Positions 31,530 through 41,300 of a stretch of DNA of 64,000 bases are shown here, piece after piece (the stretch's first letter is position 1; each line of letters begins with the position of its first letter). The DNA is taken from NCBI RefSeq assembly GCF_002632585.1, contig NZ_NIBV01000002.1, positions 1,754,561 through 1,818,560 of the forward strand. The letters run 5' to 3'. The DNA comes from Xenorhabdus szentirmaii DSM 16338 (lineage in GTDB: Bacteria > Pseudomonadota > Gammaproteobacteria > Enterobacterales > Enterobacteriaceae). Both the position numbers and the translations under genes were made by a program. The notes under the pieces are model-generated. The model was not told the DNA's origin. It did not search any database and was given only the letters and a program-made list of their open reading frames with translations.

Positions 31530-34500
31530 TGAAAAGAAAAAATATGAACCTTGAGGAATTGAAACGGGCTGTTCTGGAAAAAAGAATTGAGGAACAGTTG
31601 AAATCTCGTGGGTCCCAGCAACCATCATTAATCAAAAAGGCCGAAAGACATCGGCCACTCCCGTTGTCTTTTGCACAACAGCGGTTATGGTTTCTCTGCC
31701 AGCTCGATCCGGCTGCCAGCCTTGCCTATCATCTGCCGGTGACATTGCGCCTTACCGGTCAGCTCAACCGGCAGGCGCTGACCCTGTCGCTCAACAACCT
31801 GATCGCCCGACATGAAAGTCTGCGCACCCGCTTTGTCTTAATAGACGGGCAACCTTGTCAGCATATCGAACCTGCCGACACCGGCTTTGCCTTGTCCTGC
31901 CATGACTTGCAGCAGCTCGATCCGGCCTTGCACGACAGCCGTGTGGCCGAGATTGCCGAACTTGAAGCCCGAGCGCCCTTTGATTTGATTCAGGGGCCAC
32001 TGATCCGTGGTCAGTTGCTGCAACTGGCAGATGAGGAGCATGTGTTGTTGCTCACTTTGCACCACATTATCACTGACGGCTGGTCCGTCGGGGTATTGGT
32101 GCGTGAACTGGGCGATTATTACCGCGCAGCGCTGAATAACGAAGATGTTTCCCTGCCGGCGTTGCCGGTTCAGTATGCGGACTATGCCGTCTGGCAGCAT
32201 GAGCAGTTACAGGGCAGCCAACAGCAGGAAACGCTCCTGACGAAACAACGTGACTTTTGGTGTACCCGACTTGAAGGTGCGCCAAATTTGCTGGAATTGC
32301 CCACGGATCGGCCACGCCCAGCGGTACAGAGCTATATCGGGGGACACGTTTCTTTCTGCCTCAATGCGTCATTGCTGGCATCCCTCAAGAAGCTCGGACA
32401 GCGCCACCATACCACGCTGTTTATGACCCTGATGGGCGCATGGAGTATCGTCCTCGCCCGAATCAGTGGTCAGGATGATATCGTTATTGGCACCCCCGTT
32501 GCTAACCGACCTCACCATGAGCTTGAAGGATTGCTCGGGTTTTTCGTCAATACGCTGGTTTTACGCATCAGATTCCGTCGTGATCTCACTGTGGCTGATC
32601 TGCTGGCACAGGTACGGGAACAGGCCCTCAGCGCCTTTGCCCATCAGGATCTGCCTTTCGAGCAGATTGTCGAAGCCTTGCAGCCGGAACGCAGCCTGAG
32701 CTACAGCCCGATTTTTCAAGTCATGCTGGCTTTCAATAACACCCAGTCCCAAACACTGACTTTACCGGGTTTGCAACTGACCCCGATGGAGCAGAAAAGC
32801 CGCGGTGCACACTTTGACTTAACCTTATCCCTGAGTGAAACCGAAACGGGTTTAATGGGTGATCTGGAATATGCCGCCGATTTGTTTGATGCCACAACCG
32901 TGGAACGCATGGTCAGCTATTTAACCCACGTATTAACAGCAATGGTTGCCGATGAAAAACAACCCGTTGCTACCCTGCCGATGCTGCCGGCGCCAGAGCG
33001 GCAACGACTGTTGCTGGATTTCAATGCGACTCAGGCGGATTTTCCGCAAGATGCCCTGATCCACCAGCTGTTTGAAACGCAGGCGGCACGGCATCCCGAC
33101 GCCATTGCCATTTCATGTGAAGAACAAACGCTCAGTTATGGTGAATTAAACCGTCGTGCCAATCAGTTGGCGCATTATTTGATTGCGCAAGGTGTTCTCC
33201 CTGACTCTCGGGTGGCAATTTGTGCAGAGCGCAGTCTGGACACTATCGTGGGTTTACTCGGTACCCTGAAAGCGGGCGGTGCCTATGTGCCGCTTGATCC
33301 GGCCTACCCGACCGAACGGCTGGCTCATATGCTCGAAGACGCCGAACCCAAGGTTTTACTCACCGAATCAGCCCAGCTCGACAGATTAGCCAACATCTTG
33401 TCTGCCGGGATGCCTGTCGTGATACTTGATGAACAAAGCGCGTTATTGTCCGCCCCCGGATCAGCAAAACAACCATTGGCAACATGGCCCGACCATAACC
33501 CAGAGGCACAAAAATCAGGGCTGACATCACGTCATCTGGCCTATGTTATCTATACCTCCGGTTCAACGGGTCAGCCTAAAGGGGTGATGGTTGAACACCG
33601 CAATGTCCTCCGCCTTATCGTCAACAGCGGTTTTGCGGAACTCGGGCAAGAGGATTGTGTGGCCCATTGCGCCAATGTCGCCTTTGATGCGTCTACGTGG
33701 GAGATCTGGTCTGCCCTGCTCAACGGCGGGCGCTTGCACATCGTTCCACAATCCGTGTTGCTTGATCCGGAACAGTTCCGCAATGCGCTGGTCAGGGGGA
33801 AAGTCTCCGCGCTTTGGCTGACTGCCGGTTTGTTTAATGAATATCTTGAAATACTCAAGCCTGTGCTCGGTCAACTGCGCTACCTGCTGACCGGCGGAGA
33901 TGTCATTGATCCAAGGAAAATCCAACTCGTCCAACGGGCTGAATCTCAGCCAAAACAGCTGATCAATGGCTATGGCCCGACGGAAAGCACCACTTTTTCC
34001 ACCACTTATTGTATTGACTCTCCCGTCAATATTGCCCATTCCATCCCCATTGGCCGGCCAATTTCGAATACCCAAATATATATTCTTGACGCATTGGGTC
34101 AGCCAGCGCCCCTCGGCGTGACGGGAGAGATTTATATCGCCGGTTCCGGTGTGGCCCGTGGTTATCTGAACCGCCCCGAATTGACGGCAGAACGCTTCCT
34201 CACCGATCCGTTTTCGTCAACCCCACATGCCCGCATGTACAAAACCGGCGATCTCGGTCGCTGGTTGCCCGACGGGAATATTGAATTCCGGGGACGCAAT
34301 GATTTTCAGGTTAAGATCCGTGGCTTCCGCATTGAACCGGGGGAAATAGAAAACCAACTCAAACAATGCCCCGGTGTACAAGAAGCAGTGGTCTTGGTAC
34401 GGGAAGACTCGCTTGATAAAAGCACCACAACGAAAAGCACCACAGCGCAAAAATATCTGGTGGCGTATTTACTGCCCCAAGAAGGGGTTGAACTCGTTCC

Positions 34501-37500
34501 GTCCGAACTGCGCCAGCAACTTGCCCGGCATCTTGCCGACCACATGGTGCCCAGTGCATTTGTCATATTGGAAAGCTTTCCGCTGACACCGAATGGCAAA
34601 CTTGATCGTCAGGCACTGCCTGCACCGGACGCATCCGCTGTCGTCAGCCGTAAATATGAAGTGCCGGTTGGCGAAGTAGAAACCGCATTAGCGCAAATCT
34701 GGCAGGATTTGCTGAAATTGGACCAAGTCAGCCGCCATGACCATTTCTTTGAACTGGGCGGACATTCACTGATGATTGTCAGCCTGATGGAAAATCTCCG
34801 CCATGCCGGCTGGCAACTCGAGGCCCGCAACGTGTTCGCCACACCGGTCCTTGCAGATATGGCACAGACCATTCAGCGCGACACACACGCGTTTGCAGTT
34901 CCTCCGAACCTGATCCCTGAAAGTTGCACGGCCATTACACCCGATATGCTGCCGCTGGTTTCCCTTTCCCAGAAGGAAATTGACGGCATTGTGGACATCA
35001 TTCCGGACGGGGCCAGTCAGGTACAGGATATCTACCCGTTGTCACCCTTGCAGGAAGGCATCCTGTTCCACTATCTGACGCAGGAGCAGGGAGACACCTA
35101 TCTCTTGCACAGCCTGCTGGCATTCGATAGCCGCAACCGCCTCGACGAATTTTTAGATGCGTTGCAACAGGTGATTGATCGCCATGATATTCTGCGCACC
35201 GCAGTCTACTGGCAAGGATTGGAAAAACCGGTACAGGCCGTTTGGCGCAATGCGCCCTTGGATGTCAACCTGTTCACCCCAACGGCAGGACACGATGTTC
35301 CCGCACAATTGCAGGCCCACACCGATCCGCGCCGGCACCGGATCAACCTGAACCAGGCGCCGCTGTTTGCGGCTGATATTGCCCATGATCCTGAACAGGA
35401 TGAATGGCTGCTGGCTTTGCGTTTCCATCATCTGGTCTGCGATCACATGACACTGGAGTTGATTTTGGCTGAAATTTCCCTGATTTTGCAGGGAAATGCA
35501 GAAAACCTGCCCACAGTCTTACCTTACCGCAATTTTATCGCCCAGACGCTGAATGTGCCGAAAGAAGAGCATGAAGCCTATTTCCGCACCCAGCTCGCCG
35601 ACATTGATGAACCAACCGCCCCTTTTGGGATACTTTCTGTTGCAAGCCCTGATGACACCATCACAGAAAATAACCTGTCCCTCAATCCTGATTTGGCTGA
35701 AGCCATCCGCAGCCATGCCCGGCGTTTGAAAGTCAGCCCGGGAGTGCTGTTCCATGTCGCATGGGCACAGGTGCTGGCACAAACCAGCAGCCGCGATGAT
35801 GTGGTCTTCGGTTCAGTGTTATTGGGGCGTTTGCAGGGAGGAGCGGGAGCTGATCAGATACTGGGGATGTTCATCAATACCCTGCCTGTGCGCATTTCAC
35901 TGGCAAATCAGACGGTTCAGGACGTGATCCAATCCACTTACCAAAATTTGATGGCATTGCTGGAGCATGAACAGGCCCCGCTGGCACTGGCGCAAAGTTG
36001 CAGCGCAATGGCACAATCTGGTCCGCTGTTCAGTACCTTGCTGAATTACCGCCATTCCCAGCCCAGTGAAACACATACCGCCAGAGAGCTTTGGGCCGGC
36101 ATACGGGCTATCTTGACAAAAGAACAAACTAACTATCCGGTTACCTTATCGGTGGATGATTTCGGGACTGACTTTTCTTTAACTGCCCAGACCGTCGCCA
36201 GTCTCGATCCGGCCCGGATAACGCACTATCTGATGACTGCCTTGCAGGGATTGGTTGCTGCCCTGGATCACCATCCCCGGCAAGCGATCCTGGATATTCC
36301 TGTTTTGCCGGAAACAGAGCGGAGACAGGTACTGATAGATTTCAACGCCACCCAAACCGATTTTCCGCAAGATGCCCTGATCCACCAGCTGTTTGAAGCC
36401 CGGGCAGCAAACCATCCTGAAGCGATTGCGGCCGTATTTGAAGACAACACCCTGAGCTACGGCGAACTCAACTGTCGTGCCAACCAGCTGGCCCATCATC
36501 TGATTGCACTGGGTGTGCAGCCGGACGATCCCGTCGCAATTTGTGCTGAACGCAGTCTGGAAATGGTGGTGGGTTTACTGGGGACCCTTAAAGCGGGTGG
36601 GGCTTATGTTCCGCTCGATCCGGCCTCCCCCGCCGAACGGCTGGCCTGCATGCTTGAAGATGCAACGCCTGTGGTTTTACTGGCTCAGTCCAAGCAGGTT
36701 GACAGACTTTCTTGCTTGATTCCAAAAGGTTGTGCGCTTCCGGTTGTCGTCATTGATGGTACTGATGGTACTGATGCCCGGGAACCCTGCTTGGCGGAAC
36801 AACCCAGCCACAATCCGGATGCACAGGCATTGGGGTTGACGTCACGTCATCTGGCCTATGTGATCTACACGTCCGGCTCCACCGGGCAACCCAAGGGGGT
36901 GATGGTTGAGCACCGCAGTGTCAATCGGCTGATCATCAATAATGGCTATGCCAATATTACGGCTGATGATTGCATTGCCCATTGCGCCAATATTGCTTTT
37001 GATGCCTCAACATGGGAAATCTGGGCAGCCTTGCTCAACGGCGGATGCCTGCACATCGTTTCACAACCCGTATTGCTTGATCCGACACAGTTCCGTGATT
37101 CCCTGATCAAAGGGAAAGTCACCGCCCTCTGGCTGACTGTCGGTTTGTTTAATGAATATCTCGACGTACTCAAACCGGTATTCGGGCAACTGCGCTATCT
37201 GCTTATCGGCGGAGATGTCATTGACCCGAGGAAAATCCAACATGTGCAATCAGCAAATTTACAACCCGCGCACTTTATTAATGGCTATGGACCAACCGAA
37301 ACAACAACATTTGCCACCACTTATGCCATGGTTGCGCCGATGGATATTCACCACTCAATCCCCATTGGCCGCCCGATTGCGAATACCCGGATTTATATTT
37401 TGGACCCCCGCGGCAGACCTGTCCCGACAGGCGTAAGCGGTGAAATTCATATTGGCGGCGCCGGTGTTGCCCGGGGTTACCTGAATCGTCCCGAGCTGAC

Positions 37501-38314
37501 CGCAGAGCGTTTCCTGCCAGATCCCTTCTCTCAGGATGCCGGTGCCCGCATGTACAAGAGCGGTGACCTCGGTCGCTGGCTGCCGGATGGCAATATCGAA
37601 TATCTTGGCCGCAATGACCTGCAAATCAAACTGCGTGGTTTCCGCATCGAACTGGGTGAAATCGAAGCCAGACTAAAACAGTGCCATGGGATACAGGATG
37701 CCATCGTCCTTGCCCGTGATACCCATGAAGATACCCAGGAAGGCAGGGCCGATGAGAATGCCGCAGTCCAGAAACGTCTGGTCGCCTATCTGTTGCCGCA
37801 CAATGGCGCAAAACTGATCCCCGCCGACGTGCATCAGCAACTGGCCCAGTACCTTGCTGACTATATGCTTCCCAGTGCATTTGTCACGCTGGACAGTTTC
37901 CCACTGACACCCAACGGCAAACTGGATCGCCGGGCGCTTCCTGTGCCGGATGCATCTTCACTTGTTGTACATGGTTACGAAGCACCGGACAGTGACGAAG
38001 AAATTATGCTGGCTCAGATTTGGCAGGATTTACTGGGATTGACACAGGTCGGGCGTCATGATCATTTCTTCGAACTCGGCGGTCACTCCCTGATGCTCGT
38101 GCAATTGGCAACCCGCATACAAGACGAATTTTTGGTTGATATTCCCATCTCTTCATTGTTCCTTTTCCCACAATTGTCGGAACAGGCCGGGGTCATTTTA
38201 ACGGCGCAAATGGAAGCCATTGGGGAAAACAACATGGTATCGCTCCAGAACACATTAGATTTAATGTCTGAAGATGAATTAATGGCAATTTTAGGCGGAG
38301 ACAATAACAAATGA
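31529..38314 (+). CDS. Two-module nonribosomal peptide synthetase (elongation protein)
   Basis: This 2261-aa protein has the order docking helix-C-A-T-CE-A-T-tail and should add Val9 and Val10, with Val9 epimerized by the internal dual C/E domain. Carrier serines are near residues 1080 and 2187. The N-terminus carries a charged helix (LEELKRAVLEKRIEEQL) before the first C domain, and the C-terminal tail has SEDELMAILGG. Both ends closely resemble the docking ends at the other junction of the operon. The annotated ATG overlaps the previous stop by one base. A second Met at residue 6 (31544) is conserved in the third synthetase (MDLDNLKR) and may be the true start. The stop overlaps the next start (ATGA). 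No TE is present, so the chain is passed on. Confidence 0.95.
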   Translation: MKRKNMNLEELKRAVLEKRIEEQLKSRGSQQPSLIKKAERHRPLPLSFAQQRLWFLCQLDPAASLAYHLPVTLRLTGQLNRQALTLSLNNLIARHESLRTRFVLIDGQPCQHIEPADTGFALSCHDLQQLDPALHDSRVAEIAELEARAPFDLIQGPLIRGQLLQLADEEHVLLLTLHHIITDGWSVGVLVRELGDYYRAALNNEDVSLPALPVQYADYAVWQHEQLQGSQQQETLLTKQRDFWCTRLEGAPNLLELPTDRPRPAVQSYIGGHVSFCLNASLLASLKKLGQRHHTTLFMTLMGAWSIVLARISGQDDIVIGTPVANRPHHELEGLLGFFVNTLVLRIRFRRDLTVADLLAQVREQALSAFAHQDLPFEQIVEALQPERSLSYSPIFQVMLAFNNTQSQTLTLPGLQLTPMEQKSRGAHFDLTLSLSETETGLMGDLEYAADLFDATTVERMVSYLTHVLTAMVADEKQPVATLPMLPAPERQRLLLDFNATQADFPQDALIHQLFETQAARHPDAIAISCEEQTLSYGELNRRANQLAHYLIAQGVLPDSRVAICAERSLDTIVGLLGTLKAGGAYVPLDPAYPTERLAHMLEDAEPKVLLTESAQLDRLANILSAGMPVVILDEQSALLSAPGSAKQPLATWPDHNPEAQKSGLTSRHLAYVIYTSGSTGQPKGVMVEHRNVLRLIVNSGFAELGQEDCVAHCANVAFDASTWEIWSALLNGGRLHIVPQSVLLDPEQFRNALVRGKVSALWLTAGLFNEYLEILKPVLGQLRYLLTGGDVIDPRKIQLVQRAESQPKQLINGYGPTESTTFSTTYCIDSPVNIAHSIPIGRPISNTQIYILDALGQPAPLGVTGEIYIAGSGVARGYLNRPELTAERFLTDPFSSTPHARMYKTGDLGRWLPDGNIEFRGRNDFQVKIRGFRIEPGEIENQLKQCPGVQEAVVLVREDSLDKSTTTKSTTAQKYLVAYLLPQEGVELVPSELRQQLARHLADHMVPSAFVILESFPLTPNGKLDRQALPAPDASAVVSRKYEVPVGEVETALAQIWQDLLKLDQVSRHDHFFELGGHSLMIVSLMENLRHAGWQLEARNVFATPVLADMAQTIQRDTHAFAVPPNLIPESCTAITPDMLPLVSLSQKEIDGIVDIIPDGASQVQDIYPLSPLQEGILFHYLTQEQGDTYLLHSLLAFDSRNRLDEFLDALQQVIDRHDILRTAVYWQGLEKPVQAVWRNAPLDVNLFTPTAGHDVPAQLQAHTDPRRHRINLNQAPLFAADIAHDPEQDEWLLALRFHHLVCDHMTLELILAEISLILQGNAENLPTVLPYRNFIAQTLNVPKEEHEAYFRTQLADIDEPTAPFGILSVASPDDTITENNLSLNPDLAEAIRSHARRLKVSPGVLFHVAWAQVLAQTSSRDDVVFGSVLLGRLQGGAGADQILGMFINTLPVRISLANQTVQDVIQSTYQNLMALLEHEQAPLALAQSCSAMAQSGPLFSTLLNYRHSQPSETHTARELWAGIRAILTKEQTNYPVTLSVDDFGTDFSLTAQTVASLDPARITHYLMTALQGLVAALDHHPRQAILDIPVLPETERRQVLIDFNATQTDFPQDALIHQLFEARAANHPEAIAAVFEDNTLSYGELNCRANQLAHHLIALGVQPDDPVAICAERSLEMVVGLLGTLKAGGAYVPLDPASPAERLACMLEDATPVVLLAQSKQVDRLSCLIPKGCALPVVVIDGTDGTDAREPCLAEQPSHNPDAQALGLTSRHLAYVIYTSGSTGQPKGVMVEHRSVNRLIINNGYANITADDCIAHCANIAFDASTWEIWAALLNGGCLHIVSQPVLLDPTQFRDSLIKGKVTALWLTVGLFNEYLDVLKPVFGQLRYLLIGGDVIDPRKIQHVQSANLQPAHFINGYGPTETTTFATTYAMVAPMDIHHSIPIGRPIANTRIYILDPRGRPVPTGVSGEIHIGGAGVARGYLNRPELTAERFLPDPFSQDAGARMYKSGDLGRWLPDGNIEYLGRNDLQIKLRGFRIELGEIEARLKQCHGIQDAIVLARDTHEDTQEGRADENAAVQKRLVAYLLPHNGAKLIPADVHQQLAQYLADYMLPSAFVTLDSFPLTPNGKLDRRALPVPDASSLVVHGYEAPDSDEEIMLAQIWQDLLGLTQVGRHDHFFELGGHSLMLVQLATRIQDEFLVDIPISSLFLFPQLSEQAGVILTAQMEAIGENNMVSLQNTLDLMSEDELMAILGGDNNK
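31650..34890 (+). other. NRPS module 9: C, A (Val), T; residue epimerized downstream
   Basis: LCL condensation domain (HHIITDG) accepting the L-Val8 chain from the first protein. Adenylation code D-A-W-W-L-G-G-T-F, valine. The A-domain core (about 33582-33737) is nearly identical in DNA to modules 4 and 8. A 15-bp repeat at 34418-34447 sits in the loop after the segment QEAVVLVRED. Confidence 0.85.
34418..34447 (+). repeat. In-frame 15-bp repeat in NRPS module 9
   Basis: AAAAGCACCACAACG (34418-34432) and AAAAGCACCACAGCG (34433-34447) encode a doubled KSTT segment in the variable loop near the end of the A domain. Confidence 0.8.
34920..38205 (+). other. NRPS module 10: dual C/E with variant signature, A (Val), T
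   Basis: The dual C/E signature here reads HYLTQEQGD, so the second His of HH[I/L]xxxxGD is Tyr; the catalytic HHLVCDH motif is intact. Adenylation code D-A-W-W-L-G-G-T-F, valine. The residue is followed by an LCL domain on the next protein and should stay L. A 9-bp repeat GATGGTACT occurs twice at 36755-36772. Confidence 0.82.
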
Positions 38315-41300
38315 TAAGGAATGAAATGGATCTCGATAACCTGAAACGGGCAGTTCTGAAAAAGAAAATCAAGGAACAGCTACAGGCCCGGAAACACCAA
38401 AACCGGCCATCCATTAAGCCGGTTGCACGTGATCTTCCTGTCCCTTTGTCTTTCGCCCAACAACGCCTGTGGTTCCTGAACCAGCTCGATCCTGCCGCCA
38501 GTCTGGCATACCACCTTCCCGTGGCCCTGCGCCTGATCGGCCGGCTTAACCATGATGCCCTGACGCAGACGCTTAATCAGCTGGTCGCCCGCCACGAGAG
38601 CCTGCGCACCCGCTTTATGCTTGTCGAAGGTCAACCCTGCCAATATATTGACCCTGCTGACATCGGTTTCACGCTGTCCCGTGAAGATCTGCGCCCGCTG
38701 GATACGGCAACACGCCTTGCCCGGGTTGCTGAACTTACGGCTCTCGAAGCAAAAACGCCATTTGATTTGACACAAGGCCCGTTGATCCGCGGTCAATTAT
38801 TGCAACTGACTGACAAGGAGCATGTGCTGTTGCTCACTCAGCATCACATTATCTCTGATGGCTGGTCAATTGGGGTACTGGTGCATGAATTGGGTGTTCT
38901 CTACCGGGCTGCATTCGACGGCCTTGATGACCCGCTGCGCCCTGTTCCCATTCAGTACGCGGACTATGCTGTTTGGCAGCGTGAATGGTTACAGGGGGCG
39001 GTTCTGGCCCAGCAGCGTGATTTCTGGTGTACCCAACTCAAAGGTGCGCCAGCCTTGCTGGATCTGCCGACAGACAGGCCACGCCCACCAGTGCAATCCT
39101 ATGCCGGCCGCCAAATCCCTGTTGAATTCGATGCCGCCTTGCTGAATGCGCTGAAATCGCTCGGACAGCGCCATAATACGACCTTGTTCATGACCGTACT
39201 GGCGGCCTGGGGCATTGTGCTCGCGCGGCTCAGTGGCCAGGATGATATTGTCATCGGCACACCGGTGGCTAACCGCCCACACCGGGAGATTGAAGGTTTA
39301 ATTGGTTTTTTTGTCAATACACTGGCCTTGCGCGTGACGCTGGACAATACCCTGCGCGTCACCGATCTGCTGACTCAAGTCCGTGAACGGGCACTTTCTG
39401 CCTATGCCCATCAGGATCTGCCTTTTGAACAAGTTGTGGAAGCCCTGCAACCTGAGCGCAGCCTCAGTTACAGCCCTATCTTCCAAGTGATGCTGGCCTT
39501 CAATAACACACCGGCCAAGACCCTGACATTACCCGATCTGCAACTCGCTCCGGCAGAACAAAAGCGCCACAGCACTCACTTCGATATGACATTGTCATTG
39601 ACTGAAACGGATACCGGCCTGTTTGGTGAACTGGAATATGCCGTTGATTTATTTGATGCCGCAACCATAAAACGCATAGTCAGCTATCTGAAACATGTCT
39701 TGGTTGGGATGACGAAAGATGAAACACAATTTATCACCCATCTGACAATGTTGCCGGATGCGGAACGTCAGCAACTGCTGGTGGAATTCAACGCTACCGC
39801 ATCAGATTTTCCACAGGATGCGCTCATTCACCAACTTTTTGAAGCACAGGCCGCAAACACCCCCGACGCCACAGCAATCGTCTGCGATGAGCAATCACTC
39901 AGCTATGAAGAACTGAACCGGCGAGCCAATCGTCTGGCACATCATTTGATTGCTCTGGGCGTATGTCCGGATGACCGCGTGGCAATTTGCATTGAACGCA
40001 ATCTGGAAACCGTGGTGGGATTGCTGGGTATTCTCAAGGCAGGCGGAGCTTATGTTTCCCTCGATCCCGCATACCCGTCAGAGCGGCTGGCCTATATCCT
40101 TGAAGATGCAGCGCCGGTTGTCATTGTGGCCCAAAAAACACTGGCGGATAAAGTGTCGGGTTCCATGCCTGTGGTATTTATCGAAGACATAATCAACGCC
40201 CCGGGCTTCGCAGAACCGCAGCCAATTACAGCCCTCCCAAAAACGCAATGCCCTGCTAACCCGGATGCGCAGGCACGGGGATTGACTGCATCCCATCTGG
40301 CTTACGTCATTTACACTTCCGGCTCTACCGGACTGCCGAAAGGGGTTGCCATCGCCCATCGCAATACCGTGAATTTCCTCTGTTGGGCAAAACACACTTT
40401 CAGCCCTGAAGAATTGAACCAGACCCTGTTTGCGACGTCATTGAATTTTGACTTAGCGGTGTACGAATGTTTTACCCCGCTGATTTCAGGTGGCACGGTT
40501 CACATTATTCCCGATGCGCTATCGCTCATTGCCACAGAGCATTCAGCAGCGAAATATGGCCCAACAAAACACGCCATCAGCCTGATCAATACCGTACCAT
40601 CAGCCATTGCCCATTTAATTGAGGCCAATGCAATCCCTACAGGCGTTCAGACAGTCAATTTAGCCGGAGAAGCTCTGAAATCCCACCTCGTGGAACATCT
40701 GTTTTCCCGCTCCACTGTCCGGAGTGTATGCAATCTCTATGGCCCTTCAGAGACAACAACTTATTCAACATGGGTACGCATGGAGCGGGAGACAGGCTTT
40801 GTCAATCACATCGGCCGCCCCATTGCCAATACCCGAATTTATGTCCTTGATTCACAGGGACAACCTGTGCCAATCGGTGTCGCCGGGGAAATTTATATTG
40901 CCGGCAGCGGTGTTGCCCGTGGTTACCTCAATCGTCCGGAGTTGACAGCGGAACGTTTCCTTGTCGATCCCTTCTCCTCTGACCTGAATGCGCGCATGTA
41001 CAAAACCGGTGATCTGGGGCGTTGGTTGCCTGAGGGGAATATCGAATATCTCGGGCGTAACGATTTTCAGGTTAAATTACGGGGTTTCCGCATTGAACTG
41101 GGCGAAATCGAATCACAGCTCATGAAATGTGACGGGGTACGTGAAGCCGTGGTCATCGTAAGAGAAGCGCTTTCTGATGAAAATATCGCGGATCAGAAAC
41201 GTCTGGTTGCTTACCTGCGGCCTCTGGAAGGGGTTACGCTCATTCCTGCGGAACTGCGCCAGACACTGACTCAGCATCTTGCGGAATATATGATCCCCAG

